Assembly (NCBI GenBank): GCA_021029095.1
Contig: JAJOHG010000008.1
Location: forward strand, 992,001 to 1,056,000
DNA length: 64,000 bases
Reading direction: 5' to 3'
Source of the DNA: Phellopilus nigrolimitatus
Taxonomy: Eukaryota > Basidiomycota > Agaricomycetes > Hymenochaetales > Hymenochaetaceae
In this document: piece by piece, positions 24,461 to 37,900 of the stretch
Numbering within the stretch: position 1 is the first letter of the stretch
Layout: every line of letters starts with the position of its first letter
Position numbers and translations under genes: made by a program
Notes under the pieces: generated by a model
What the model saw: the letters and a program-made list of their open reading frames with translations, nothing else
What the model was told of the DNA's origin: nothing
Databases searched by the model: none

Positions 24461-27400
24461 ATACACAATGCCGACATAGACAGGCGCGGCATGCGCGACA
24501 GCGCCGCGCAAGGCCCCGGGGAGTGCGTCCGGCGATCGTGCCCTGCCCCGTCGCCTCTAAGACATATGTACATCCATCGGTTGCGTGCATATACAGTGGC
24601 CCGCAGGAGCCTTGCAAAGGTGCACGATCGTCGGATTTGGATGCTCGCGGTCCGAGATCTTTATTGCTTCGCTCAGAACAGCATATGCAGAGGTCTGTTA
24701 TACACTAGATACATGTACGCATGTGTACAATAACACAGAGTTGAACAGGATATCAAGGGAATAGCGCTTACAACTAAACGTTCTTCTTAACCGAGTCTAA
24801 GGATATTCTGCTTCCCTCTCCACATTTCTTGGATTTTCTCCGTTTGTGGGAAGGTACGAGATCGCCCCGGACACCGGAGCCTGCTAACGCTAGCGTAAGG
24901 AGCATCCCTTCAGAGTGTACACGGAGGTTCAGCCGAAGCAAGCCTTTGCAAGATTCGTGCCGGCCGCTGTATGTATGTATGCACGTAGATTCTTCTGACT
25001 CTTCTGCGCCGCCGAAACATACATGTTGTATGCCTGCGTCTGCGTCGCCGGGCGCAGTAGCACGTACGCGCGGCTGCCGTCTCTGTTTCTGTCCGGGGGC
25101 GGCTGCCGGGATAGCGCCGAGTGCAAAGCATGCGGCGGCGCGCGGTGGGCATGGCGACGCAGCCGCGGGTCGGACGAGGGAAGAAACGGTTCAGCAGAGC
25201 TGCGTGCGTGCGTGCGCGCGTGCGCTCCGAGCTTGTTTGTACGTACGTACGTTCGCGGAAACGACCCCCACCCGTCTCGGCCTTTTTTTTTTTGAGTTCA
25301 CGGCCGGTTCCGCTGGCGTCTGGCTACCTATGTATCTATCGAATGGAGGCTGCGCCGAGCGCCGTCGCTGTCGTCTATCATATGCGTTCGAGTTTCTGTG
25401 CAGATATCGCGCATCCAAACGCACCCGGGCCGGGGGCTCCAACCCAGCCCAACCCAACCCAGCGCGGGCCGCCCGTCCCCGCCTCTGATCGACAAGGCCT
25501 CCCCGAATCCGGGGAGCACACGCAGACTAGTAATAGTAGAGAGGAGATCAAAGCACCGGTAAGTATAGTCAGTCTCAGTCCTAACAGCAACAAGAACGTG
25601 AAAATTCTTGAGCCCCCCCGGCACACTACTTCTAGCTCGTTCCCCCGCGATTCGAACCGTCTTCGCAGTGCACCCCCCGCGTTACCCCACGGGGCGCCCG
25701 GCTCCGACCCGGGCCCCTGGCACCCGTTGATACATGTATGTAATTAGCGCCGGATCGGCGGGCGGGGCCTGGAATGGCATGGGGCGCGGGCGGGCGGGCC
25801 CCGCGCGTAAATGTTGAGGCGCGCGAACGCACGCCTTTCTGGGTGTACATGTACCGGTGTACATATTTTGTAAGCTACGGCGGACCGGCCAAGAAAGGAA
25901 GGCACGACGAACGACTTTAATTTCCCTTTTCGGTTACGTGCTACGCAACTCGTTAAATCCACATGTACATGTACATGTATAAGCCGAGACACGGGCGGGG
26001 ATAAATCTGTAATTTAAGCGCTGTCTCGCCCGCCCCGCCTAAATCGGCGGCTGAGCAGCGTCGCTCGCTCGCGCCGGGCCGGACGTGTATGTATGACTCA
26101 CCCGCGCTGCATATGGGCGGCGAAACACTAAACGGAGCCTATCAGAGTACATGTATCAGAACGGGGAGCTGGCCCAGGCACGGCCCCACAGCAGCGATCT
26201 GGGGGACGGTTTCACGGGCGGACAGACGGCGTGGGCTGCCTAGGCTGCGTCTGTCAGCGCGCGTTTGTCATTATTGTATGTCTCTTCGAGTTTTACGTGT
26301 CCATGCATGTACATCGCATTGCGTTTTCGCAGCAGTCTCTCGGTTTCTCTGGGCCGGCGTTCTGATCTTTTTGCGTTTTTACGAGTAGAAATCGAGAAAC
26401 GGGCTTTTTCTGCCGCGGAGCTTGGAGAAATACATGTTCGTGCGCAGCCGCGGAGGTCTGTCCTTTCATTTCATTTCTTCGTTTTGAGCAGGACAGGGGC
26501 AAGCAAGCAGGCCCGTCCTGTCGACGGCCGCGCGCCGATCCTATTCAAATACGTATACAGTATGTACAGCGGCGCCGACGTCGTGTACACGTACTGCATT
26601 GCATTTGCATTGCATTGCATGCTTAATAACCTACCGACCGACCGCGCCAGACCGCGCGCGAGCCAGACTCTCGATGGGCGTTAACGGCATACGCACTTGG
26701 GGCCTGTACCTGTGCGCTTTCTTGGATCGGGCGCGCGCTGCGCTGCGGTGTGGGGCCGCCGGCGTTTTCGTGTGCGTGTGTAAGATTGGGCGTGGGCTTG
26801 GGCGTGGGCTTGGGATTGGGCTTGGGATTGGTGGTTGGTAGTGATTGTCAGATCGCGCGCGCGCGCGCGCGTGCTTTGTGGGGGTGGGGCGGCTGCTTTG
26901 TCTGGAATAAGAAAATAAGAGACAGAGAGAGAGACGGATCGGGCGGGTTTCGGTTTCAGATTCAAGAGGTGTGTGGGGGTGCGGAGATATGGAGATATGG
27001 AGATGAAACGGTACATACACTGTACTTGTATGTACAGCTTGTATGTACATGTTATATATGTGTGTGTGTGTGTGTGATCTCGTCACGTCCCGGGTTGGCG
27101 AACGATAGCGACGGTGGCGCACGCGCCGGCTATCTACTGCTACTAGGGGGGCTCCTTAGATATAGATATAGATATAGATATGGATATGGATGCGCCCGAT
27201 TTTGGTGTTTAATGTCGGCTGGGCTTCTAGCGCGGGATGTGTGTGTGTGTGTAGCGCGCGCACCGGGTTTGGGAGGTTGGAGTAAAAACACGAGAGCGGG
27301 GGGAAAGGCGAAGACGGGAAGAAGGTAGTAAACACCGCCTGGTGTGTCTGTCTGTCTGTCTGTCTGCGGCGGTAGGGGATAGTGTGTGGTGCGGGGAGGG

Positions 27401-28978
27401 AGGGGCGCGGATATAGTGGGTGGCGGGAAATGTACACGGTGTGCCGCAGGGGCGGTGGGTTCGGGGAGACGGTGCGGGCGGGGGTTTTTGCGCTGCGGCG
27501 CGCAGGGCAGAGCAGAGCAGAGGAGAAGGGGCGCGCGAGGGAGAGAGAAAGGGGGGAGGGAGAGCGAGAGAGATATGCGACGCGATCGCGCTGATCGCGA
27601 TCAGCGCGATCCGGGGAGCGGGAGCGGGGGCTGTAGTAAGTAGTTCTAGTACTAGTAGTTACTAGCAGAAACGCGCGACTGGATTTCGCGGGTTTATAGC
27701 CGGACCTACGGACACCACGGTGGCATTTATGGGAGAAGCCGCCGAAGCGGGAAGCGGGGGAGATGGAGTTGGGGGCTTATGTAAGAATCTGGGGAAGGGG
27801 GAAGTGGGAAGGGGAAGGAAGGGGAAGGAAGGAGAAGGGAGTGGGGGAGGGGAGGAGCCGAATGTGGGTGCGCGCGCTTCGGACGGCCGGTGATTGGTTG
27901 TTCGGCTGGGGCTCGGCGCTGTTCCTGGATTTGATTGCGTGTGGGGGTGTTTGGAGGGCGAGATCTCTCTTGCCGCTGCTGCTGCTGCTGCTGCTGTGCT
28001 TCTTCGGGAGGGTGCAGCGTGGCGGAGAAGAGGAAGACGAAGGGAAGGGGAAGGGAAGGGAAGGGGAAGGGGAAGGCTGGAGATGGGATAGGATGGGATG
28101 GGATGGGATGGGATAGGATGGGATGCAAAGGGACGGGACGGGATGGGATGGAGATGGAGATGAATGAAAGATGTGAGTACGTATGGAATAAATGTAATGT
28201 AATGTAATAGTTGTCTTGGCTGGGGTAGGCCGATGCCGGCTAGGTCCATTTTTCTTTTCGTGCTTTCTGCGGGGAGAACGAGAGAACGTTTTCCGCCTGC
28301 GTTCCGCCCTCGCACAGGTCGAGTGCGCCGAGCGAACAGTTCGTGCATACAGCCAACTATATGCGCATTTTACGCTGATCTGGCTGCCGTCGAGGGGGGC
28401 GGACGAACGGGGGCGGGTATAAAAGGGGAAAAGGAATTGGCGGTTACGCATTGCGGGGAGATAAACATTACAGTTTGCGCGCCCCCGGCCACCAGTTCAT
28501 CGTCCCCGTTCCCGTCCTCCGCACCCCGTCCGCATACATACATGCATACATACAGCCTCGCCCGCCCAGGCCGCCACGCAGCCCGGCGTGCAAGCCGAGC
28601 GGCGCAGGGCTTCTCCATGCCGGCGACATACATATCTACTGTGTGTTACAGTATTTGTGAGCGTGCAGCCAAGAGATGTGACGGCGGCCCCCCTGCCACC
28701 GTGCTTACGCGAGGAATTCGATCTCGATCGTGGGGCGGGTACCTAAATATAGGGCGGGGTTATAACAATGGCAAGGGCTATAGCGGCTCGCTCTTACTCC
28801 TTCCCTCCCAAGCACCGTCTGACGGCCCGCCAACGTGCAAGCCATCGCAATCGACACATCTTCGTCTCTTTCGTCTTCATCCCGCTCCTCGTCGTTCGCC
28901 GTCGTCGCCGTCGTCGTCGTCTGCCACGGCGTGCGCACCCCGCACTTGCACCCGCACCCGCACCCGCACCCGCCAGCC
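24461..28978. other. Long GC-rich gene-free tract upstream of the bHLH gene
   Basis: No convincing coding exon is present. The tract is rich in simple sequence: a GGGCTTGGGATT-type repeat near 26790-26840, CG and TG dinucleotide runs near 26855 and 27060, a GATATA run near 27160-27190, GGGAAG/GGGGAAGG runs near 27800-28080, and GGGAT pentamers near 28085-28155. Perfect TACATGTA palindromes recur (24710, 25731, 25846, 25966, 25972, 26148, with an earlier one at 23356). The last few hundred bases should hold the promoter of the bHLH gene. The long open frames here are composition artefacts. Confidence 0.55.
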
Positions 28979-29503
28979 ATGGCCTTCTTCTCCCCGTCCT
29001 TCTCGAGCATATCTCAGCCGAAGATGCGCCAGGAGGGCTTCCACCTCCCGTCGCCCTCTCCGAGCAACGGTCAGTTCCCGTCCTCCTCCCTCTCCTTCCA
29101 CCTATTGACAGCCCCCTCACCCCCGCACACAGGCAACCCGCCCTCGCCGTCCTCCGCCGGCCCCTTCGACCTCTTCCTCTCCCACAGCACCCACCACACC
29201 GCCCAGTCCGCACACGCCAGCGGCAGCAGCAGCAGCAGCGGCATGAACGGCACCTCCACCTCCAACGCCAACGGGAACGCCAACGGGAACGGGAACAGCA
29301 ACGGCCACTTCCCCTCGCTCGCCCTGCCCGACGCCTTCTCGCGCACGAGCACCATGGACCTCACCGACGAGCTCGCCATGTCCCTCATGGGCGCGGGCGC
29401 AGGCGCGGGCTCCTCCTCCTCGCCCGCAACGTCCCACGAGCGCTCCACGCACACCCCGCCGTACGACGCGCTCCCGCACCACCACAGCCACCACAGCCAG
29501 CAC

Positions 29504-29534
<31 letters not shown>

Positions 29535-31906
29535 CGGACGCCTCGAACGGCTTCCGCCCCACGCACAACATCTTCGACATCTCCGCGCCGTCCTCGAGCC
29601 ACTTCGCCGGGCACCACCACCTCGGCGGGGGCGGGGGCGGGGGCGGCGGGCAGCACACCGCCTTCTCCCTCCCGCACACCTCCCACCGCCCGGACCTCCC
29701 CCCGCTCTCCCAGCCCGCGTCCCTCGCGACCTCCCACCTCTTCGAGCACCACCACCACCACCATCAACAACAACAACATCAACACCAGCAGCACCACCAA
29801 CACCAGCTCGGCCACCACAGCTTCCTCGGCGGGCCCGGCGCGCGCGAGCCCTTCCCCGCACACTTCAACTCGACCATCCCCCCGCTCAGCACGCACCACG
29901 ACGCATCCTTTGGACCTTTCACACCCACCTCCGCGAGCAGCGGGCCCCCGCGCGAGTCGCCCTCGCCGACGACGACGGACCTCGACATGGGCGGCGGCGG
30001 CGGCGGCGGGCGCGCAGGCAGCCGCCCCGCGCCCGGCCGCAGCCCGCGCTCCGCCTCCCGCTCGCGTTCGCGCGCGCGCCCCGGCGCCGCCCAGCAACAG
30101 CAGCAGCAGCAGCAGCAGCAGGCATCGGCGGGCGGCGGGCCAACGCGCACGACGAAGAGCACGAGCCGCCGGCGCGACAGCTTCACGCTGCCGCCGCACC
30201 TCGCGCACGCGCACGCCGCGCACCTGCACGGCCTGCCGTCGCCGCCCCCGGGCGGGAGCAGCGGCGTCGGCGGCGGGGGCGGCGGCGGGGGGCGCCCGCA
30301 GGCGATCATGATCCCGCCGCATGGCGGCCCCGGCGGCGCGCTGAGCCCGCTTGGAAGTATGGGCGGGCTCGGCAGCGCGCTGAGCCCGCTGGGCGTCGGC
30401 GTTGGCCAGGCGAGCGGCTGGTTCTTGCCTGGCGCGAACCCCGGGAGCGCGCCCTCTGGGGGAGGCGCGGAGTTCTCGCTCCCGACGCCGGATAGTGTCG
30501 GCCATGGCGCGGCGTTCGGACAGTTTGGCCCGGCGAGGTTGGATCCTTTGTCTTTGCTTTTTGAGAAAAAGGACTGATTTTTTTCTTTTCTTTTTGGTTA
30601 GCGTTGGCAGCATGGGCATATCGCCGAAAGACACGACGCTCGGCGCGAAGGATGACAGTCCGCCGCTGGACGCGGCCTCGAAACAGTAAGCCCCATCGCC
30701 TTTTTCGCCCCCTCCCGTCCTCTCCGGCATGCGAGAATTTGAAATGTCTTATCAACGTCGTTCTCTTTCTGTCCGAACAGGGCTGCGCTCGTGAACGAGA
30801 AGCGGCGCCGGCGCCGGGAGTCGCACAACGCCGTGGAGCGCCGGCGCCGCGACAACATCAACGAGAAGATCAGCGAGCTCGCGACGCTCATCCCCGAGGT
30901 GATGCTTGACCCCAGCGCGCCGTCCCCGTCGGCCGGTCAGTCATCTATCTTCCCCACCCCGTTCCGGGAAAAACAAAAGTGAATTGATTGGCTAATCAAT
31001 TGATTGGACTTCTGCACAGCAGGCGCGGCCGAGGACGCGGGGAAGAAGGACAGCGCTGCCGCGAAGGACGCGGCGGCGAACAACAGCGACGACGTCGGCA
31101 CGCCCGGCGCGGAGAGCGCGAAGGATGCTGCCGCGGCGGCGGCGGCGGCGGCGGGCGCGGTCAAGGCGAACAAGGGCATGATCCTCCGCAAGAGCGTCGA
31201 GTACATCCGCTACCTCCAGCAGCTCGTCGGCGCGCAGGCCGCGCGCAACCGCGCGCTCGAGGCGCAGCTTGCGCGCGCGGGGTTCGGCGACGCCGCCGGC
31301 GCCGGCACGCGCGGGTCGAACGGCGCCGGCCTGAATGGCGTGAATGGCAGTGGCGGCGTGAATGGCGCCGCCGCCGATGCGGACGCGGACGCGGACATGG
31401 CGGCAATGGCGGCCATGGGCCACGGCGCGTTCGGCGAGGACGTGCTGGGCATGCACGCGTTCGACATGGGCATGGGCCTCGGCTTCGGGCTCGAGCCGAT
31501 GGCGGAGGGCAGCGAGATGGACATGGAGATGGACATGGACATGGACGGCGCCGACGCGATCCACGGGCATCACAGCCACAACCACCATAACAGCAGCAAC
31601 GGCGGCAACGGTGCGCTGACGAACGGGCACGCGAAGCACGCCCGCGCCCGCGCGCGCAGCCCCGGTGTGGGTGGAGGCGCGGGGACGAGCCCGAGCGCGG
31701 CGAGCGAGGACGCGGAGGACGGCGCGGGCGCGTCGCCGCCGGGCGGCGCGGGCAGCGCGGAGAGCGACGAGCCGGGGCCGGAGCCGGAGCCCGCGCGCGA
31801 GGAGCGCGGGCGGCGCGACCGCGATGGCCGCGTGCGCCGCGCGGCGCGGCGCGAGGGCTCGGCGCTTGTTGCGGTGAAGGAGGAGAGCGCGCTCATGGAG
31901 GTGTGA
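28979..31906 (+). CDS. bHLH transcription factor
   Basis: Nuclear DNA-binding regulator of the basic helix-loop-helix class. Predicted exons 28979-29069, 29133-30537, 30602-30685, 30781-30935 and 31023-31906 give 872 residues in frame. Residues 1 to about 525 are low complexity (poly-His, poly-Gly, poly-Gln, Ser/Pro), the usual form of a fungal activation region. The basic region and helix 1 (about 532-567) include RRRRRESHNAVERRRRDNIN with the E-box contact residues H, E and R, then EKISELATLIPE. Helix 2 (about 629-648) is KGMILRKSVEYIRYLQQLV. Between them lies an unusually long Ala-rich loop of about 60 residues. The C-terminal part is Gly/Met/Asp- and Arg-rich. It resembles fungal bHLH factors with the RRRESHN-ERRRRDNIN signature; target genes cannot be told. 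The ATG at 28979 was chosen because MAFFSPSF follows a run of His-Pro codons that looks untranslated; an in-frame start at 28835 is possible. The first intron is a multiple of three, so intron retention would stay in frame. Confidence 0.88.
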
Positions 31907-34900
31907 GTGAGCGCGGGTGGGGCGGAGTGGGGTGGAGAGAGGAGAGGAGAGGAGAAGAGAGGAGGTGTAAAAGGGCGGGGGACGCTCCCGTGCTGATCCA
32001 GGGGCGCCCCGCCGCCGTCACGCCACGCCACGCCACGCCGACTTGACCGCTGCAAGACTGCGCCCGCCGGACTCCCGCGCCTGGGACTGCTTTATTAATA
32101 TGGGTGCGCGGTCGCGAGTAGGGGAAGGGAAGGCCCGAAGGCGTGTTTATTTATTTATGATGCTCGCGACGTGCGCCCAGCCCGACCCGACCCCCAGTGC
32201 AGTCGTCCGCGCTTCGCCTCCCGCTGTCCGCTGCCCGCGCTTGCCCGCGCCCGCCGCAGCGTGCGCTGCTCCTCTTTCTCCCCTCCCTCCCCGTTATGTG
32301 TGGCTCCGCGACTCCACGACGACCTCCCCCCCTTCGATTCTTGTTTCTTTTTTTTTTTTTTCCTCTCGTTGGTTTCGGTTTTGGTTTGTTCGTTCGCCCT
32401 TCCTTCCTTCCTTTCCTGCTCCCCTACTCCTCGTCTCGCCTCGCCCCGCCCCTCACGGTCTACGCCCCTTTTACCTCTCCGCACCGCCCCCCTCTTTCGC
32501 CCCGTCCGTACTTCACTCTTTCCATGTGTATTATGAGATCCGATTACCAGTTCTTGCTCCTGCTCCTGCTCCTCCTCTTCTTTACGATCTAATATTCGTT
32601 TTCGTTTTCGTTTTCGTTTTTCTGTGGCTTGGTCGTCTCGTCTCCCTCCCCATGATCGCTTTTTCTTTTTTGTTTTGCTCGAAAATGAACGACACACATG
32701 TATTTTGTTCGCTTTTTTTTCTTTGTTTCATTTTTTTCTCAGACTCTCTCTCTCAGCTTGAAGTCAGACGCAAAAAGGCCCGCCCGTGTACGTTAGTTCT
32801 GTTTCTGTTGTCTGTTTTTATCTTTTATAAAAGAAAAATCATTTCTTCCTTTCGTCCTTTATTGTGGGAGCTGAAGGCATGAAATACATGTTTGAAGAGA
32901 ATATATGTGTGTATGTGTGAGATCAGTGGCTAGGGAGTAACTGCAGACGCTGCTCGAAGCCTGCACCCGCCGTGCGGAATCAAGACATGAGATTCATTCT
33001 CGGGGAGAACATGCGTGGGTAGTAAGGAGAAATAAGCGGCTAGTACATGCAGAGACGCAGCCCACAAACGCTGCTCGCTCGCATCTCCCGCCCGGCGGGC
33101 CATGTACGTACGTATGGCGAGCCGGCGGGCGCGGCGCCAGAGGACCCAGACCCAGATACGATCGCGGAAATTAGGCCGCCGGAAGCACACGCCCGTAGAT
33201 CGCAATTGCAATCTGCAATTGCGCGCGGCAGTACGTCTGCGCGGCGCGTACGTGCCGTTGCTAAAGCGAGAAAGAGCGAGCGAGCGAGGGCGTGCGACCG
33301 GGAGCTGTGTGCCGCCGACGAGGAAGCGCAGCAGCGGCCCGCAGCTGCGGCGGAGGGCCTCCGCCGCGCTTATTTCGCGCGGGGCACGGCTATCTATCGC
33401 GCGGAGCTTGGCGGTCTCGTGCTGCGCGCGACACTTTGCAGGTGCGCGCATAACGGCGGCGGCACGCGCCGGATCGGGTTGTTTGCCTTTTGATTCGCCC
33501 GGGTGCGGGCGCTCCAGGTCCTCCGCCAGGCGCAGGCGACCCGGGCTCGCGGCGCAGGACTGGGTTCGGCGGCGCGAGGCCGCAAGGTTTTTTCGGCCCC
33601 CTTCGGACGAGCGGCCGGCGACGCCCTGTCTGGGGCGGAAGGAAGGCGAGAAGGGTGCGGAAGGGGAGAAGGGCACACAGGTGCGCGTGTGTATGTAAAA
33701 CCGGGATCGTTTTTTTCGTGGTGCGCGAACGTAAGAGGTGCGAAGCAGGTTTTGGGAATTATTACGCGCGCGCGCGCAGTCGAGCGGTTTTTGCGCTATA
33801 TTTGCTTTTCGCGTCTCTTGTTTTCGGCGCTCCGAAATTTGAAATATGCGGTGTGCCGGAGACGGCAGGTGGGAGATGGGTGTCTGTCTTACGTCCGAAC
33901 AGATTGGGATGACGACGTGTGCGCTTGGGGGTGCCTTCCGATAGTGTTATCGACGCTTGGGCGGTTTTCGCACTCCAACCTGCGCCGTGGTTCGTGCAAT
34001 TTCACGCAGTCTCTGTGAAGCCAGAAGAGAGCAGCATCGCAGTCCGATATGGTATAGGCGCCAACGGGTCCTGAAACCTTGTAACCGGTGCGAACAGCAG
34101 AATCCTTTTTAGTCTTTGGATGCATGTGCCGTGATTCGCTGTTCGAGCATAATACGGGAGAACAGCTCGGCGACGGAAGAGCGCGTTCACGGAGTCGCGG
34201 AGTCGGAAAAGGAATGCGATCCAATCGTGACAGGCGAAACCCGCGTTCGAGTGTTCGATTCGCCTTATCTGAGAAGAAAGGATACAGCCAAACGCTGGCA
34301 GCGTTGTGGGGCCCCGCAGCGCGGCTACGATAGTGTGGGCAGCGAAGCGTGCATGAGCCGGCTCCTTCGAGTTCGACTCTGAGATGCCTGCCTGCTTCGT
34401 CTCGCCGAGGAGCCACTGCGCAGACCGATTTGGACAAAAACGACGCAGGCAAAGCATGGGGAACGCGGCGAAGTCTAGCTCTTAGATGTGGGGTGGCCAG
34501 ACCGAACGAGCGGAGACGCGGAGGCACACACGGATCTAAGGAAGCGAAGGACGTGGAGCATACACGAGAGCGCGGGGAAAGGCCCGGTGCGCGAGGGCCC
34601 CTTCCGTCCATGTACGTCGTCCGAATGCGACTGAACCGTCAATCGTAAATTCTAAACAACAACAAATAGACACAGGACGAGCACCGAAGAAATCCGAAGA
34701 AGTCGTTGCGTCTCGCGGGGTATTGGCATGCGAAGATGGCGAAAGCCGAGAGGAGTGATAAGTGTGCCAGTAGGGTCAGCCAGTACTTTAATAGGTATCC
34801 GGCGCGCTGGAAGGAGACGCAAGTGCAATTCCGGTCCCGAATCAAGTGTGCCGTCAGTTTTGAAAAGGACAGGGAGCGGACATGATGCACTTGGTATACA

Positions 34901-37900
34901 ATGAGAATAGGAAAATTTGCGTGTAAACTCTGGGGGCCAAGGAACAGCGCGGCCGGACCTGTTTACGCTTCGACTCTATCGGTCGAAATTAGACTTGCTG
35001 AATAGTATCCGTTAGGTTCTAGCACTCAATCATCGGGGAATGTGAGCGAAGTCTGTTTCGTTGAGTCGCTGAAATATTTCTGAAGCGTGAATAAACACGC
35101 TTTCCGGTTCTAAGTAGGTCACATACGTGCTCGCCAAGGAAGATTAATCGATGCTTTAAACAAGCTTTATCGCCAAGAGTACTCGCCAACCCTGTCTAAC
35201 ATCTGTTTCTAGAATCAGAGCAGACTCGATTGTGCATAAGAAGCCGAGCTTAGTCATAAATAAAGCTTGCACGCTGTGTATTGTGTATTGAGTTACGATC
35301 AGTCCGACGAAGACTCAAAGGTCGGGTATTTTGCGGGCTTCCGGCGGTTTGCTAAATCGCTGGGAACGTCTGTGGAGGATCCGGTCGTCGAGTCGGACGC
35401 CTCAGCATCCCGTTCCGTCATGAACGCCGTGCGTCACATCGTCAAGCCCCGGCCGGTACGTATGTGTTGAACGGATATACCAAATAGTGGGTACAACTGG
35501 CAACCATATCCCGGTGAATTGAGCGCCCTGAAAGTCGGAGACGTTTACAATTCTCCCGCCTTATGCTTTCATTCCTCTCTTCTATTCCTGGGCGTTTGAG
35601 GTATCGGTTCTTACGGCCCGAAATATGCGGAGCTTGGTAGTTAAGAGTAGAAGGGAGGGCAAATCCTGTTCGAGGATGAAATTAGCGCGGAGGTAAGGCA
35701 AGCGCACAAGGATCAACTCAATATTATCTCCACGTTTGGGGACATTGCCACTTTGGATTGTAATAAGCGACCATCCTTCGGATCTACAAGATATGACCTG
35801 CAATAACGTGATCGAGAAGCCACCTATGTAGCGCAGAGAGAAGCCATATTGCACTTTGTTCGTCCCTTGTTCAGGCTCACTCATGGACCGCGGTTTGATG
35901 CGGGTAAATTCTACTTTAAGATGAACATTAAAATCAGTTATATGAAGAAACGGATGAAATAGTCGACCGCTGTTTGGGGACGAACAGTCGTTCTCCTCGG
36001 TTTAAGCTGGCCGAACAGTTGTAGCAAGCTTCTCCGATGATTACCCCGCTGAAGACTGCTAGAGACCGAAGGGATTTTACGTTTTTGGATGGCGAGCATC
36101 TCGAGAATCAGCCTACTGCGGCGGAGATCATGTCAAAAAGCGATCTCAGCGGGCACTCCGAAGCACATGCAGAAAGGTTGAGCTCCAAACCGATCCTCCG
36201 ATGAGCCGTGTTTGCCAGGCTGCATTGCATGATACGTAGCGACCGCATTGCAGACTGCAGGCGGAGCGAGACCGGGGAGCGACTGCACTGCTAGAAGCTA
36301 AATTTCGGATTCGGCGCCAATTCGAGACCCAGTGCATCGCTGCGTAGAATTGCGAAGAGCAGAACCGCACATTCTATGTGAGCCTCGGTAGCAACAAAGA
36401 GCATTCCAATGTATCCGAATAGCCTAACGTATCCCGTGATCCTCAGGTTGTGCCTTTAACTTTAAGAAGCAGAAAGGTTAGCGCTAGATTGCGAGCAGGC
36501 TACGGCACATCGATCTTCCCAGACAACTCGGTTACTCTCTGTGTGTCCAGGGAGAGCATGCTGGCCATGGGAAAGATTCAAGAAAGGAGATCTTCAGCTT
36601 CAAGACTGTTGCCGAGTAGCACCAGGTATACCGTCGACATGAATTGGCGCACCTCGTGCTTATGGAAGAATACATCTTCGTTTCGGAAACCGGTTGAACG
36701 AAGTCCCAAATACCATCCGTCCGTCCCTCAACTTTACCTCATTTGATTCAGTAATTCTGAAGATTGAGAATGGCGGAGCAGATGCGAATAAGGGATGTCG
36801 CAGTGGTCTGAATGAGGACGAGGGACGTATCAGCACGATCATATATACAATCTTTGCACTAGCCTTCACATGACATGGGCTCCTCCATATACGCTTGCGC
36901 ATGATCAGGTCGATTTCTTCTATATGCAGATTTGCTCTAGGATTTTTCCGACTAGAATGAAAGTCAGTAAGGTAAGTTGCACATGGCGACTTCGCATCCA
37001 TTACACAACCCTTCAATTGTTACTCACTGCGTGAAGTCGGTTGAGACACACTGATAAGTGCCTCAGTTGTTTTGTCTATCATCCACATTGAGTGGCGTTT
37101 TGGAGGTCGAACGGTAGACTTCAAATCAAATAATAAGCAGAGCAAAAGGAGAAGAAAAAAAGGTCGAGCGCAGACGTGGGTAGTACGACTCCAAAGTAAG
37201 GTGGACAAAATAAAATGAGATTCAGGTCTAACGCACTGTTCCTGTACTGCCCAATATCCTCTCAGCTGAATCTACGGCTTTTCGGGTTTCATCTCATGAG
37301 TCCTCTAGCGGGGCAAGGGGCATACGCGACGCGTCCACCGCAAAATTATGCAAGGTGTTGGAGTTGACTGGATCGCTGCAGAATCCATTGGAACAACGAG
37401 AGGCATCGAGTATGGAGTTGAGGTTCATGCTCAATAAATCACAAACTACTAAAAAATATTTGCAGCTTGGAGCGGTTCGTTCAGAGCTTGAACAGAGAAC
37501 TTCGTCGCGTCGACGCGTGGGCTGGGAATGTCGGGGAATCACGTGGCTGCACTACCAGATGCGTCATAGCAACAGCTGTGCATTCGGAGGAGACGGCTCG
37601 CCTCCTTTGCTTGTTTGCATACATGCTGAAATCACTCTCTCCAAACGTAGTTTGCTTGTGTCAGAGTTCGGCATTATCTGGGATTGCACAATACTCCTTT
37701 GCAATGTCTACATATCATTCAACCAGGTATTACTAACGCATGGATGCACATCATCAGATTGCAAACATTGCGTTTATTGATTTGTGCTTTCTACATTTCT
37801 ATTTTGCTAAGTGTGAAGTATTATCCGTTTGTTCCTCTGGCGCACTGATTCGCTTGCTGTCGAACGCTTGTCAATCGTAATAGACCATCACCATTATCAT

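Noticed and set aside
26631..27122. Long minus-strand frame (163 codons) in the GC-rich tract
   Set aside because: It is driven by simple repeats and dinucleotide runs; composition is Ser/Pro/His/Thr-biased with no motif or splice support.
28085..28155. GGGAT pentamer run as a telomere-like repeat
   Set aside because: Fungal telomeres are typically TTAGGG-type; this is an irregular internal microsatellite among similar G-rich runs.
27662..28451. Overlapping long minus-strand frames with Pro/Ser/His repeats
   Set aside because: They translate the GGGAAG and GGGAT microsatellites, and comparable frames exist in several phases. Not coding.
29117..30730. 537-codon minus-strand frame and a 575-codon plus-strand frame overlapping the bHLH gene
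   Set aside because: Shadow frames of GC-rich codons. The bHLH frame has the domain, splice sites and phase continuity.
32043..32882. 279-codon plus-strand frame after the bHLH gene
   Set aside because: Translation of a pyrimidine-rich tract (Phe/Ser/Pro/Leu) that looks like 3' untranslated or intergenic sequence.
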